DNA of 64,000 nucleotides from Andreprevotia sp. IGB-42. GTDB lineage: Bacteria > Pseudomonadota > Gammaproteobacteria > Burkholderiales > Chitinibacteraceae. Below, piece by piece: positions 8,015-17,679 of the stretch (positions are counted from its first letter, which is position 1; each line of letters begins with the position of its first letter). Both the position numbers and the translations under genes were made by a program. The notes below the pieces were generated by a model. The model worked only from the letters and a program-made list of their open reading frames with translations. It was not told the origin of the DNA and did not search any database. The stretch lies in NCBI RefSeq assembly GCF_009848685.1, contig NZ_WXTX01000009.1, forward strand, positions 124,001-188,000, read 5' to 3'.

Positions 8015-11000
8015 ATGCTGAGCCAATTCTTTGTTGATCGCCCGGTATTTGCCTGGGCGGTAGCGGTGGTGATCATGCTGGCCGGCGTGCTGGCGATGCG
8101 TGGCTTGCCGGTATCACAATACCCGGATATCGCGCCGCCATCGGTGATGGTGATGGCCACCTACCCAGGCGCATCGGCCAAGGTGGTGGAAAGCAGCGTC
8201 ACCCAGGTGCTGGAGCAGGCGCTGAAGGGGCTCGATGGCCTGCTGTACTTCAACGCCTCCAGCGATTCGGCCGGCGCCAGCGAAATCATGCTGACCTTCC
8301 GCCAGGGTGTCGATCCGGACATGGCGCAGGTGCAGGTGCAGAACAAGGTCAACCAGGCCGCCAACCGGTTGCCGCAACCGGTGCAGCAGCAGGGGCTGAC
8401 GGTTGCCAAGATGCAGAACAGCTTTTTGATGATCGTCGCGGTATACGACCAGAGCGACCGGCTCAGCGATACGGAAATCTCCGAGTGGCTGGTGAATACG
8501 CTGCAAGACCCGCTCAGCCAGGTACAGGGCGTGGGCTCGGTGCGCATGTTCGGTACCGGCTACGCGATGCGCGTATGGCTGGACCCGCACAAGCTGATGA
8601 ACTTCGGCCTGATGCCGGGCGATGTGGTCAGCGCCATCCAGGCGCAGAACACCGAAGTGTCGGTGGGCGAGCTGGGCGCGCGGCCAGCAGCGGATACGCA
8701 GCGGCTCAATGCCACCGTCACCGCGATGTCGCGGCTGCAGACGGCAGATGAATTCCGCAACCTCATCCTCAAGGCACGCAGCGGTGGTTCGGTGGTGCGC
8801 CTGGGCGATGTGGCGCGCGTGGAACTGGGCAGCGAGGATTACCGTGGTACGTCGCGGCTGAACGGCCATCCGTCGTCGGGCCTGGCCATCATGCTGGCGC
8901 CGGGCAGCAATGCGCTCAGTACCGCCAATGCGGTGAAGGCGCGCATCGATGCAATGAAGCCGGGTTTTCCGGCCGGCATCAAGTACCACTATGCGGAAGA
9001 CACCACGCGCTTTGTCGAGCTGTCGATCAAGGGGGTGATCAAGACGCTGCTGGAGGCCGTGCTGCTGGTAGTACTGGTGATGTACGTATTCCTGCAGAAC
9101 TGGCGTGCCACGCTGATCCCGGCCATCACCGTGCCGGTGGTGCTGCTGGGCACGCTGGCGGTGCTGTCGGTGGCCGGGTTCTCCATCAATACGCTGACGC
9201 TGTTTGCCATGGTGCTGGCCATCGGCTTGCTGGTGGACGACGCCATCGTGGTGGTGGAGAACGTCGAGCGCATCATGCACGAGGAAGGCGTGGATGCACG
9301 CACCGCCACCCGGCAGTCGATGCGCGAGATCACCGGTGCGTTGGTGGGCATTGCGCTGGTGCTGAGCGCGGTGTTCCTGCCCATGGCGTATTTCGGTGGT
9401 TCGGTCGGCGTGATTTACCGGCAGTTCTCGGTGACCATCGTTGCGGCCATGGGGCTGTCGGTGATCGTGGCGCTGACCTTGACGCCGGCACTGTGCGCCA
9501 CCTTGCTCAAGCCGGTGGGCGCGGCCAAACAGAACCGTTTCTTTGCCTGGTTCAACCGCCGCTTTGAAGCCGGCCAGCTCAGTTATGGCCGGCGCCTGCA
9601 ATGGTTGCTGGCGCGGCCGGTGCGCATCTGCATCATCTATGCATTGATCGGTGCCGCCACTTATTGGGGTTACCAGCGCCTGCCTACCGCTTTTGTGCCG
9701 GAGGAAGACCAGGGCACGGTGATCATGCAGCTGAGCCTGCCGGCAGGGGCGACCTTCCCGCGTACCGATGCGGTGGTGAGGGCGGTGGAGAAACATTTCC
9801 TGGAAAAGGAAAAGGCCAATATCGACGGTATCTTCACCCTGGCCGGTTTTGGCATGGGTGGCTCCGGGCAGAATTCCGGCATGGCCTTCGTTTCGCTGAA
9901 GGACTGGGCACTGCGCCCCGGAGAAGAGAACTCGGCACAGGCGATTGCCGACCGGGCCTCCGCCGCGCTGTCGGATTTGCGTGATGCCGATGTGTATGGC
10001 TTCGTGGTGCCGCCGATCGAGGGGCTGGGGCAAACCAACGGTTTCGAGTTCTGGCTGCAGGATACCGCCGGCCGTGGCCGCGAGCACTTGGCGGCGGCCA
10101 GCGGCCAGTTGATGGAAAGCCTGGCGGGTGAACCCCGGCTGACGGGCGTGCGTGATGGTGGCAGCAACGACATGCCGCAGCTGCATGTGGAAATCGACCA
10201 GCACAAGGCTGCGGTACTGGGGCTGGATCTGGGCGACGTGAACCGCACCCTGAGCACCAGTTGGGGTGGCAGCTACGTGAACGACTTCGTGCACGATGGC
10301 CGGCTGAAAAAGGTGTTCGTGCAGGCCGATGCGCCATACCGCGCCAGCCCCGAGGATATCGGCGACTGGTTCGTGCGCGGGCAGGGGGGCGAGATGACAC
10401 CGTTCTCCGCGTTCAGCAGCACGCGCTGGGAGCATGGCCCGTCGCGGCTGCAGCGCTTCAACGGCGTGGCCGCCACGCAGCTGTTCGGTGGTTCGGCACA
10501 CGGTGTGAGTTCCGGCGATGCCATGGATATCGTCGAGCGCGCCGCCGCACGCAATACCGATACCTTGCTGGAATGGAGCGGGCTGTCGTATCAGGACAAG
10601 CTGTCCCGCGGACAGGCGCCAATGCTGTTCGCGGTATCGATCCTGTTCGTGCTGCTGTGCCTGGCTGCGCTGTACGAGAGCTGGGCGGTGCCATGCGCGG
10701 TGCTGCTGGTGATTCCGCTGGGGATACTGGGTGCGGTGCTGGCGCTGACCTTGCGCGGCCTGCCCAACGATATCTACTTCCAGGTGGGCTTGCTGACCAC
10801 CATCGGGCTATCGGCAAAGAACGCCATCCTGATCATCGAGTTTGCCGAGAACGCGGTGCGCAACGGTGCGCCGGCGCTTGAAAGCGTGATTGCCGGTGCA
10901 CGGCAGCGGCTGCGGCCCATCCTGATGACCTCGCTGGCATTCGGCGCTGGCGTGATCCCGCTGGTGCTGGCGCACGGTCCGGGATCCGGCAGCCAGCATG

Positions 11001-11113
11001 CCATCGGCACCGGGGTGCTGGGGGGCATGATTTCGGCAACGGCGCTGGCGATCTACTTTGTGCCGTTGTTCTATGTACTGTTGCGGGGGCGCAAGAAGGG
11101 TGCAGTTGCTTGA
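8015..11113 (+). CDS. RND multidrug efflux transporter (AcrB/MexB, HAE1 family)
   Basis: Proton-driven trimeric pump. The 1032-residue length is typical. It begins with the HAE1 hallmark (FFVDRPVFAWAVAVVI), contains GLPVSQYPDIAPP, and has the central membrane segment LLVDDAIVVVENVERIM, whose Asp pair (DD) serves proton relay. The second half starts after about residue 530 with the matching repeat, and ends with GLSAKNAILIIEFA and a final membrane hairpin. It directly follows the fusion protein and would use an outer-membrane factor encoded elsewhere. Confidence 0.95.
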   Translation: MLSQFFVDRPVFAWAVAVVIMLAGVLAMRGLPVSQYPDIAPPSVMVMATYPGASAKVVESSVTQVLEQALKGLDGLLYFNASSDSAGASEIMLTFRQGVDPDMAQVQVQNKVNQAANRLPQPVQQQGLTVAKMQNSFLMIVAVYDQSDRLSDTEISEWLVNTLQDPLSQVQGVGSVRMFGTGYAMRVWLDPHKLMNFGLMPGDVVSAIQAQNTEVSVGELGARPAADTQRLNATVTAMSRLQTADEFRNLILKARSGGSVVRLGDVARVELGSEDYRGTSRLNGHPSSGLAIMLAPGSNALSTANAVKARIDAMKPGFPAGIKYHYAEDTTRFVELSIKGVIKTLLEAVLLVVLVMYVFLQNWRATLIPAITVPVVLLGTLAVLSVAGFSINTLTLFAMVLAIGLLVDDAIVVVENVERIMHEEGVDARTATRQSMREITGALVGIALVLSAVFLPMAYFGGSVGVIYRQFSVTIVAAMGLSVIVALTLTPALCATLLKPVGAAKQNRFFAWFNRRFEAGQLSYGRRLQWLLARPVRICIIYALIGAATYWGYQRLPTAFVPEEDQGTVIMQLSLPAGATFPRTDAVVRAVEKHFLEKEKANIDGIFTLAGFGMGGSGQNSGMAFVSLKDWALRPGEENSAQAIADRASAALSDLRDADVYGFVVPPIEGLGQTNGFEFWLQDTAGRGREHLAAASGQLMESLAGEPRLTGVRDGGSNDMPQLHVEIDQHKAAVLGLDLGDVNRTLSTSWGGSYVNDFVHDGRLKKVFVQADAPYRASPEDIGDWFVRGQGGEMTPFSAFSSTRWEHGPSRLQRFNGVAATQLFGGSAHGVSSGDAMDIVERAAARNTDTLLEWSGLSYQDKLSRGQAPMLFAVSILFVLLCLAALYESWAVPCAVLLVIPLGILGAVLALTLRGLPNDIYFQVGLLTTIGLSAKNAILIIEFAENAVRNGAPALESVIAGARQRLRPILMTSLAFGAGVIPLVLAHGPGSGSQHAIGTGVLGGMISATALAIYFVPLFYVLLRGRKKGAVA

Positions 11114-11245
11114 GGGCGGCATGGGGGATGCCCGCTGTGCGCCAATCCGGATGGCAGCCCGGCGTCCGGTTAAGGGGCCCCGCTACCCGAAGCGCCACCA
11201 GTAGCGGTGGCGGCGCCCGGGGCAACGATATGCTGCCTTGCTGTA

Positions 11246-12451
11246 TCAGGCCTCTGCCTTGACGAAGGCACTACGCCGGATATGCAGCAGCGATAGCAGG
11301 TAGACGGCAATCGCCGCGGCCGGCAGCAATGCGCCCACCCAACCGGTGGCAGTCCAGCCCAGGCCGGCGGCGATGGCGGCGCCGCCCAGCCAGGCGCCCA
11401 GTGCGTTGGCGATGTTGAAAGCAGAGTGGTTGAGCGCGGCGGCGAGGGTTTGCGCGTGTTCAGCCACATCCATCAGGCGGATCTGCAATGCGGGGCCGAG
11501 CGCGGCGCCGGTGCCGATCAGCAGGATGTTGATCATCGCCAGTAGCGGGTAATGCGCGGTGAAGAAGAACAGACCGGTGACGACCACGTTCCACACCAGG
11601 ATGCCGCCGATGGTGGGCATCAGCGCGCGGTCGGCCAGCCAGGCGCCCAGCAGGTTGCCCACGATCATGCCCACGCCGAACAGCGCCAGCACCACGGGCA
11701 ACCACGATTCGGCCAGGCCAGCTACGTGCGTCATGGTTGGCGCCACGTAGCTGAATACGCAGAACACGCCACCGAAACCGAGCGAGCCTACGCCCAGCGT
11801 CAGCAGTACCTGCTTGCTGCGCAACGCGCTGAGTTCGCGCATGGGGCTGGCGGCGCTATCGCCCGCTTGCCTGGGTACCCAGCGGTGAATCAGCCAGCAA
11901 GCCAGCACGCCGATCAGGCCGACAAATACAAAGGCCATGCGCCAGCCGAATGCCTGGCCCAGCCACGCGGCCAGCGGCACACCCACCAGCGTGGCGCCGG
12001 TCAGCCCCAGCATCACCCGGCCCACGGCCTGCGCGCGTTGCGCGGCCGGCACCAGTGATGCAGCCACCAGCGCAGCCACGCCAAAGAAGGCGCCGTGCGG
12101 CAGGCCGGCAAGGAAGCGCACCACGATCAGCGATAGATGATTGGGCGCCAGCGCACTGGCAACATTGCCGAGTGCAAAGCACGCCATCAGCGCGATCAGC
12201 AGCAGATGACGCGGCCAGCGCGCCGCCAGCGCGGCAATCACCGGCGCGCCAACCACCACGCCCAGCGCATACGCGCTGATCACGTAGCCGGCCTGCGGCA
12301 CGGTCACGTGCAACTGGTCTGCCACTTGCGGCAGCAGGCCCATGATGACGAATTCGCCGGTGCCGATGGCAAAGCCGCCAAGGCCCATGGCGAGTTCTGC
12401 CTTGGCGCTCTGGTGTGAACGGGCGGCGGCGGGAGAGGGGTTATTTTGCAT
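11246..12451 (-). CDS. MFS transporter, DHA1 (AraJ/YdhP-like)
   Basis: Twelve-helix drug/metabolite exporter of 401 residues. Seen: FAIGTGEFVIMGLLPQVA in helix 1, RFLAGLPHGAFFGVAALVAASLV in the segment that defines the AraJ-like subgroup, and the symmetrical second half beginning about residue 210. Related proteins export sugars, arabinose analogues, chloramphenicol or purines, so the substrate is open. It converges on the RND pump and is divergent from the peroxiredoxin gene. Confidence 0.85.
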   Translation of the reverse strand: MQNNPSPAAARSHQSAKAELAMGLGGFAIGTGEFVIMGLLPQVADQLHVTVPQAGYVISAYALGVVVGAPVIAALAARWPRHLLLIALMACFALGNVASALAPNHLSLIVVRFLAGLPHGAFFGVAALVAASLVPAAQRAQAVGRVMLGLTGATLVGVPLAAWLGQAFGWRMAFVFVGLIGVLACWLIHRWVPRQAGDSAASPMRELSALRSKQVLLTLGVGSLGFGGVFCVFSYVAPTMTHVAGLAESWLPVVLALFGVGMIVGNLLGAWLADRALMPTIGGILVWNVVVTGLFFFTAHYPLLAMINILLIGTGAALGPALQIRLMDVAEHAQTLAAALNHSAFNIANALGAWLGGAAIAAGLGWTATGWVGALLPAAAIAVYLLSLLHIRRSAFVKAEA

Positions 12452-12770
12452 GCGATGTGCCAGAGCCGGTAACGGTCGGTAAGGGGGGCATCAGCGTGTG
12501 GTTGTGCCCCTGAGTGCGCTGCCAAATCGATACAGCATTGACTGGTGCGCAGGCGACTATCGTAACAGCAGCAGCTTTTTTTGCCATCAAGGGATGACCT
12601 GATCCGCGTGCCGCCCGGTGCAGATAGCGCGTGCTGGCGGTAACTGCCGGCGGGGCGGCAGGCACGGGCGCTGCATGCATATTCATCATGCAAAAGTTTG
12701 ATTGGGAATGCCCTGCCAGCGGGCTTAGCCTGAGCAATCGCAACATCACTCATACCCGGCTGGAGAAAAA
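12452..12770. other. Divergent intergenic region, MFS / peroxiredoxin
   Basis: No gene is supported. About 80-100 bp before the peroxiredoxin start it carries CTGCATG and CATGCAA half-sites (12671-12677 and 12687-12693). These resemble the dyad found before ssuC and before the second TonB receptor, but with a nine-base spacer instead of five. Confidence 0.4.
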
Positions 12771-13460
12771 ATGACCACAGCAGTGCTTGATCAGGTGATC
12801 ACCACACAACCGAACCTGAAGCATCTGTTCGATGAATTGCACGCGCAACGCGTGAAGAGCATGGCCCCGGCTGACCTTGCCAGCAATATCCGGCAGCGCC
12901 AGTACCTGAAGGACACCTTCGATGCCGCCAGCGCGGCGCAGGTGGGTGATGCCTTTCCCGACTTTGTGCTGGAAGAGGTGAACGGTGGCCAACTGACGCG
13001 TGACGCCTTGCTGGCAGATGGCCCGCTGGTGCTGGTGTTCTTCCGCTTTGCCACCTGCCCGGCCTGCAATATCGCGCTGCCGTATTACCAGCGCACGCTG
13101 TACCCGGCACTGCAACAGCTGGGCGCCAGCCTGCTGGCGGTCAGCCCGCAACAGGTGGACCGGCTGGGCGAGATCAAGAGCAAGCATGGTTTCGAATTTG
13201 CAGTGGCCAGCGATAGTGACAATCAGCTGGGCCACCAACTGGGCATCGTCTACCAGTATGACGATGCATCGAAAGCGGCGGCCCTCGCCAAGGGTTACGC
13301 GATCGGCGAGATCACCGGTACCGGCAAGTGGGAACTGCCGATGCCCACCGTCATCGTGCTCGATCGTGCCGGGGTGATCCGCTTCATCGATGTGGCGCCG
13401 GACTGGCTGGACCGTACCGATGTCGGCCCGGTGCTGGCCGCCGTCAGGGCTGCACGGTAG
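12771..13460 (+). CDS. Peroxiredoxin-like / AhpC-TSA family protein with TCPAC site
   Basis: Cytosolic thioredoxin-fold oxidoreductase of 229 residues. An N-terminal helical extension (1-60) precedes the AhpC/TSA domain; the active-site loop is FFRFATCPACNIALPYY (Cys about residues 95 and 98), a CxxC rather than the lone peroxidatic Cys of typical peroxiredoxins. MPTVIVLDRAGVIRF is the conserved distal strand. It likely reduces peroxides or disulfides. The start has GGAG nine bases upstream. Its last 17 bases overlap the end of the convergent lysR gene. Nearness to the sulfur island and a TTGCATG-like half-site suggest a sulfur-starvation or thiol-stress role, which is inference. Confidence 0.8.
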   Translation: MTTAVLDQVITTQPNLKHLFDELHAQRVKSMAPADLASNIRQRQYLKDTFDAASAAQVGDAFPDFVLEEVNGGQLTRDALLADGPLVLVFFRFATCPACNIALPYYQRTLYPALQQLGASLLAVSPQQVDRLGEIKSKHGFEFAVASDSDNQLGHQLGIVYQYDDASKAAALAKGYAIGEITGTGKWELPMPTVIVLDRAGVIRFIDVAPDWLDRTDVGPVLAAVRAAR

Positions 13461-14358
13461 CGGGCAGCCCTGCGCTGAAGCCGGCTGCAATCGACGCGCC
13501 AAACTGGCGTACCGGTTGCAGCAGGTTGCCCAGCTCTTCCAGGTGCACCAGCCACAGATTGACCTCCAGCTTGAAGTCGGTGACATCCAGCGCCATCAGG
13601 CTGTCGCGGTGGCGGCTGGCCGACAGCAGCGAATGGGGCGTGAGGCCGATGCCCACGCCGCTGGCCACCAGGCCCAGTTGCAGTTCGGTGCCGAAGGTAT
13701 CCAGGTTGACCTGCAGCGGCAGCCCCTGCGCAGCCAATGCGCGCTGCAGCTTGTTGCGGAAGCCGCAGCCTTCCGGATTGAGGATCCAGCCATGCTGGTG
13801 CAGATCGCGCAGCGTATACGGGCGCTCGGCAAAATCGCAACGCCGGCCCACCGGCACCATTTCCAGCGCCAGCAGGTTATCCACGCTGACGTGCTCGGGA
13901 AAGGCGAAGCCGGCCGGCATCAGCACCGTGGCGGCATCCAGATCGCCACTGGCTACCTGGGTGATCAGTCTGGCGCTCCAGTGCGTGGAGAGCTTGGCCT
14001 GCACATCGGGAAAGGACTCGGATAAATCCTTGAGCGCATCGATCAGCACGTAATCGCCGATTACTTGCGTGATGCCAAGGCGCAAGTCACCCGCCGGGGC
14101 GGTATTGCTGGCGGCCAGTGTCTTGAGTGCTTTCAGCTCGCGCAGCACCGCCTGGCACTGATCGAACACGCGCCGTCCCATCGGCGTGGGCTTGGGCGGC
14201 TTGGTGTTGCGGTCCAGCAGGTCGATACCCAGCGCGCTTTCCAGGTTCTGGATACGCCGGGTAATGGCGGGCTGCGTGATATGCAGGACCTCGGCCGCAT
14301 GGCTGATCGACTGCTTCTGGACCACGGCGACGAACGCTTTGATGTCTTCAGTTTTCAT
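13444..14358 (-). CDS. LysR-family transcriptional regulator of the sulfur island
   Basis: DNA-binding regulator of 304 residues: a winged helix-turn-helix at residues 1-60 (SISHAAEVLHITQPAITRRIQNLESALGIDLLDR is the recognition region) and a periplasmic-binding-like effector domain at about 90-295. It is transcribed divergently from ssuC, the classical arrangement for a LysR protein that controls its neighbour, with a perfect TTGCATG dyad between them just upstream of its own start. CysB, Cbl and SftR are LysR precedents for sulfur control. The effector is unknown. Confidence 0.88.
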   Translation of the reverse strand: MKTEDIKAFVAVVQKQSISHAAEVLHITQPAITRRIQNLESALGIDLLDRNTKPPKPTPMGRRVFDQCQAVLRELKALKTLAASNTAPAGDLRLGITQVIGDYVLIDALKDLSESFPDVQAKLSTHWSARLITQVASGDLDAATVLMPAGFAFPEHVSVDNLLALEMVPVGRRCDFAERPYTLRDLHQHGWILNPEGCGFRNKLQRALAAQGLPLQVNLDTFGTELQLGLVASGVGIGLTPHSLLSASRHRDSLMALDVTDFKLEVNLWLVHLEELGNLLQPVRQFGASIAAGFSAGLPATVQP

Positions 14359-14365
14359 GTGTTTG

Positions 14366-14384
14366 TTGCATGAAATACATGCAA
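14366..14384. promoter_or_regulatory. Perfect TTGCATG-N5-CATGCAA dyad, candidate LysR operator
   Basis: TTGCATGAAATACATGCAA is a perfect seven-base inverted repeat with a five-base spacer. It lies eight bases upstream of the lysR start and 200 bp upstream of ssuC, in an AT-rich divergent promoter region (14385-14470). A degenerate copy followed by similar AT-rich sequence precedes the second TonB receptor. Binding by the adjacent LysR protein is inferred. Confidence 0.6.
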
Positions 14385-14585
14385 ATAATGCATTGGATTA
14401 ATTATTTTGGCACGGATAAGCTTGCTCGTAAATAATCAAAAAGAAGATAAATTATATCTTTAATTCTGTTTAATTATAAGCAATCGACCGTACGCAATGT
14501 GGAAAAAACACCATGTTGCAGCCAACGCAGCATCGGTAACGCCTGATGGCGCTATCTGCTACACGGGGCGGTCGCGGAGATCGCG

Positions 14586-15437
14586 ATGTCTAAAAGTTTG
14601 TCCCTGCCGCTGGATGCAGGCGTAGCAGAAAAGGCCACACCCAAGGCAGGGCGCGTGCGGATCGCGCAGCGCCTGTCCGGCCTTGCGGGCCTTTCGCGCA
14701 TTGCCAGCCCGCTGGTGTTGCTGCTTCTCTGGGAGCTGGCCAGCCGGCTGGGCTGGTTGCCCACCCGCATCATCGCCGCGCCGTCTGCCATCGTCGGCAC
14801 CTTTGCCGAGATGGTGTGGTCGGGTGAGTTGCCGTCGCACATGCTGGTGTCGCTGGCGCGCATCGCCAAGGGCCTGAGCATTTCCATCTTCACCGGTACC
14901 GCCCTTGCGCTGATCGCCGGCCTGTCGCGCCGTGGCGAAATCATTGTCGATTCGCCGTTGCAGATGCTGCGCACCTTGCCGTTCCTAGCGCTGGTGCCGC
15001 TGTTCATCCTGTGGTTCGGCATCGGCGAGACCCCGAAGATCGCGCTGATCGCCTTCGGCACCGTCTTCCCCATCTATCTCAACCTGTACAGCGGCATCCG
15101 CAGCATCGACGTGAAGCTGATCGAAGCCGGCATCAGCCTGGGGCTGACGCGTGCAGAGCTGATCGTGCACGTGATCCTGCCCGGCGCATTGCCATCCTTC
15201 CTGGTGGGATTGCGCTACTCGCTGGGCATCTCATGGCTGAGCCTGGTTGCGGTGGAGCAGATCAATGCCACGGCCGGCCTGGGCTACCTCGTCAACAGCG
15301 CACGTGACTTCATGCGTACCGACATCATCGTGGTCTGCCTGCTGGTGTACAGCCTGCTGGGCCTGTTTACCGATTTTCTGGTGCGCACCATCGAGCGCCA
15401 CGCGCTGGCATGGCGCCCTTCCTTCCTGCGGAGCTGA
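14586..15437 (+). CDS. ssuC: Sulfonate-type ABC transporter permease SsuC
   Basis: Inner-membrane permease of an aliphatic-sulfonate/taurine-type importer, 283 residues with about six helices. Seen: LLLWELASRLGWLPTRIIAAPS, the family stretch LRTLPFLALVPLFILWFGIGETPKIALI, and the EAA loop EAGISLGLTRAELIVHVILPGALPSFLVGLR, the contact point for the ATPase. It is first in the long operon, with GGAG upstream of ATG 14586. The substrate cannot be read from a permease alone; it could be a sulfonate, sulfate ester or related organosulfur compound. Confidence 0.92.
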   Translation: MSKSLSLPLDAGVAEKATPKAGRVRIAQRLSGLAGLSRIASPLVLLLLWELASRLGWLPTRIIAAPSAIVGTFAEMVWSGELPSHMLVSLARIAKGLSISIFTGTALALIAGLSRRGEIIVDSPLQMLRTLPFLALVPLFILWFGIGETPKIALIAFGTVFPIYLNLYSGIRSIDVKLIEAGISLGLTRAELIVHVILPGALPSFLVGLRYSLGISWLSLVAVEQINATAGLGYLVNSARDFMRTDIIVVCLLVYSLLGLFTDFLVRTIERHALAWRPSFLRS

Positions 15438-15442
15438 ACAGC

Positions 15443-16417
15443 ATGACGCCCTTTGAACGTGTTGATCTGAATAAAGCCGATCTCGAGCAAGCCGATCCGA
15501 GTAATGCGGATCTAGCCAGAGCCGTTCACGGCAAAGCTGACCTGAACAAGACCCCGCCGGCAGGCAAGGCGCTGGCGGTCACCGCACGCAATGTGGTGAA
15601 AGCCTTTGGCGAGCGCAAGGTGCTGGACGGACTGAGCCTGGATATCGCACCGGGCGAGTTCGTGGCGCTGCTGGGGCGATCCGGCTGCGGCAAGACCACC
15701 TTGCTGCGTGCGCTGGTGGGCATCGACGCCATTACCAGTGGCACGCTCAGCATGCCGCCGGTGCGCGCAGCGGTATTCCAGGAGCCGCGCCTGATGTTGT
15801 GGAAGCGCGCCTGGCGTAACGTGGCGCTGGGGGTGCGCAAGCCGGATGTGCAGCAACTGGCACTCAAGGCGCTGGCGGAAGTGGGCCTGGCCGAGCGCGC
15901 GCATGCGTGGCCGGCTACGCTGTCCGGCGGCGAGGCGCAGCGCGTGGCGCTGGCGCGCGCATTGGTGCGCGAGCCGCAATTGCTGCTGCTGGATGAACCC
16001 TTCGCCGCGCTGGATGCGCTCACCCGCATCCGCATGCACCAGTTGATTCTTACCCTGTGGCAGGCCCATCTGCCCGCGGTGCTGCTGGTGACGCACGATG
16101 TGGATGAAGCGCTGCTGCTGGCTGACCGCATCCTGGTGATGGCCGATGGCAAGGTGGCGGCGGAAATCAGCAACGCCGGCGCCCGCCCGCGGCATATCGA
16201 TGACCCGCAGCTGCAGGAAAAGCGCCGCCAGTTGCTGGCGTTGCTGGGGGTGGAAGAAAAGCCTACCTATGCCGCTTATGTGGCCCAGCAGGGCGCGCAA
16301 CTGGATGCGCTGCATGCGGCCCAGCTGGAGGCGCGGCGTGATGCTGAGGCCCAGCTCCAAACAGAAACCCAACCGGAAAACCATTCAGAAACCCAACGTA
16401 TCCGGGTGGCCGCATGA
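15443..16417 (+). CDS. ssuB: Sulfonate-type ABC transporter ATPase SsuB with unusual tails
   Basis: ATP-hydrolysing subunit for SsuC. Walker A is GRSGCGKTT, the signature is LSGGEAQRVALARALV, and Walker B is LLLLDEPFAALD, followed by the THDVDEA switch. At 324 residues it is longer than typical SsuB (about 255). The N-terminal 35 residues are pentapeptide-like (VDLNKADLEQADPSNADLA, then GKADLNK), and the C-terminus adds about 50 Gln/Glu/Ala-rich residues. The frame opens at 15410 inside ssuC, but ATG 15443 has GGAG upstream and follows the ssuC stop by five bases. Its stop overlaps the next start (ATGA). Confidence 0.92.
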   Translation: MTPFERVDLNKADLEQADPSNADLARAVHGKADLNKTPPAGKALAVTARNVVKAFGERKVLDGLSLDIAPGEFVALLGRSGCGKTTLLRALVGIDAITSGTLSMPPVRAAVFQEPRLMLWKRAWRNVALGVRKPDVQQLALKALAEVGLAERAHAWPATLSGGEAQRVALARALVREPQLLLLDEPFAALDALTRIRMHQLILTLWQAHLPAVLLVTHDVDEALLLADRILVMADGKVAAEISNAGARPRHIDDPQLQEKRRQLLALLGVEEKPTYAAYVAQQGAQLDALHAAQLEARRDAEAQLQTETQPENHSETQRIRVAA

Positions 16418-17640
16418 GCGCCGCACTGCAAATCGCCAGCGCCGACATCGCCAGGCTCGATGCCGGTAGCGCATTGCGCCACCCCGAGCCCGGTACGCCG
16501 GAATGGGATGAGCTGCTGCTGGCACTGACACACCGCTTTGCCGCTACCGCTGCCGTACATGACCGCGATGCATCGTTCCCGCATGCCAACTTCGCTGCGC
16601 TGCACGAGCATGGCCTGCTGTCGCTCACCGTGCCGCGCAGCCAGGGTGGTGCCGAGGCCACCCTGGCGCAGGCCGCCAGCGTGATCCACGCAGTGGCGCG
16701 GGGCGAGCCATCCACCGCGCTGGTGCTGGTGATGCAGTATTTGTTCCAGGTGATGATAGGCCGCAGCACCGCCTGGCCGGCGCACCTGCGGGAGCGGGTT
16801 GCGCACGATGCGGTACAGAGCGGCGCACTGATCAATGCGCTGCGTGTGGAGCCGGAGCTGGGCACGCCGGCGCGCGGGGGGCTGCCGGCCACTGTGGCGC
16901 GGCGCGTGCCCGAGGGCTGGCGCATCAGCGGGCGCAAGCTGTACTCCACCGGCATCCCCCGGCTGACCTGGCTGGCGGTGTGGTCGCGTAGCGACGATGC
17001 CGATCCGCTGGTGGGCAGCTGGCTGGTGCACCGCGATACGCCGGGCATCAGCGTGATCGAAAACTGGGATCACCTGGGCATGCGGGCCAGCGGCAGCCAC
17101 GAAGTGGTATTCGATGATGTGCTGGTGCCGGCTGACCATGCGGTCGACGTGCAACTGGCCAGCGCGCCCCCGCGTGCCGATGGCGGTTTTTTCTCGTGGA
17201 CCAGCGTGCTGCTGTCCGCGCTGTACGACGGCGTTGCCCACGCCGCGCGTGACTGGTTCGTGCAATGGGCGCACTCGCGCGTTCCCGCCAACCTGGGTGC
17301 GCCGCTGTCCAGCGTGCCGCGCTTTCAGGAAGCGCTGGGCGAGATCGATGCGCTGCTGTTCGCCAGTAAGACCATCCTGCATGCGGCCACGCAAGGGCAA
17401 ACCGCGCCCACCGATCAGGGCTTCATCAAATACATCGTGACCGGCAACGCCATCGCGGCGGTGCAGAAGATTGCGGAAATCAGCGGCAACCCGGCGCTCA
17501 GCCGCCACAACCCGCTGGAGCGCCACCTGCGCGATGTGCTGTGCAGCCGCATCCATACCCCGCAAAACGACGCAATTCTCACTGCGGCAGGCAAGAGCGG
17601 GTTCGCCCGCCATGCCGCATCCACTCTGGCCCCGTTCTGA
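16414..17640 (+). CDS. SfnB/DszC-like flavin monooxygenase (acyl-CoA dehydrogenase fold)
   Basis: Flavoprotein of the acyl-CoA-dehydrogenase superfamily, 408 residues, in the branch with SfnB and DszC that oxygenates sulfur compounds using reduced flavin. Visible: N-terminal helical domain (1-130), the beta domain with GWRISGRKLYSTGIPRLTWLAVWS and WDHLGMRASGSHEVVFDDVLVP, and the C-terminal helical bundle. The catalytic acid of true acyl-CoA dehydrogenases is not evident, as expected for a monooxygenase. ATGA overlap with ssuB shows coupling. Likely role: sulfoxidation or C-S cleavage of an imported compound, with FMNH2 from a reductase not found in the window. Confidence 0.85.
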   Translation: MSAALQIASADIARLDAGSALRHPEPGTPEWDELLLALTHRFAATAAVHDRDASFPHANFAALHEHGLLSLTVPRSQGGAEATLAQAASVIHAVARGEPSTALVLVMQYLFQVMIGRSTAWPAHLRERVAHDAVQSGALINALRVEPELGTPARGGLPATVARRVPEGWRISGRKLYSTGIPRLTWLAVWSRSDDADPLVGSWLVHRDTPGISVIENWDHLGMRASGSHEVVFDDVLVPADHAVDVQLASAPPRADGGFFSWTSVLLSALYDGVAHAARDWFVQWAHSRVPANLGAPLSSVPRFQEALGEIDALLFASKTILHAATQGQTAPTDQGFIKYIVTGNAIAAVQKIAEISGNPALSRHNPLERHLRDVLCSRIHTPQNDAILTAAGKSGFARHAASTLAPF

Positions 17641-17679
17641 CGGTCTGGCCGCCGTTCAAGCTCTCAAGGAGAAGTAACC

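Noticed and set aside
8114..10501. 795-codon open frame antisense to the RND pump
   Set aside because: It is a His/Gln/Arg-rich shadow frame fully inside a clear pump gene; long antisense frames are expected at this GC content.
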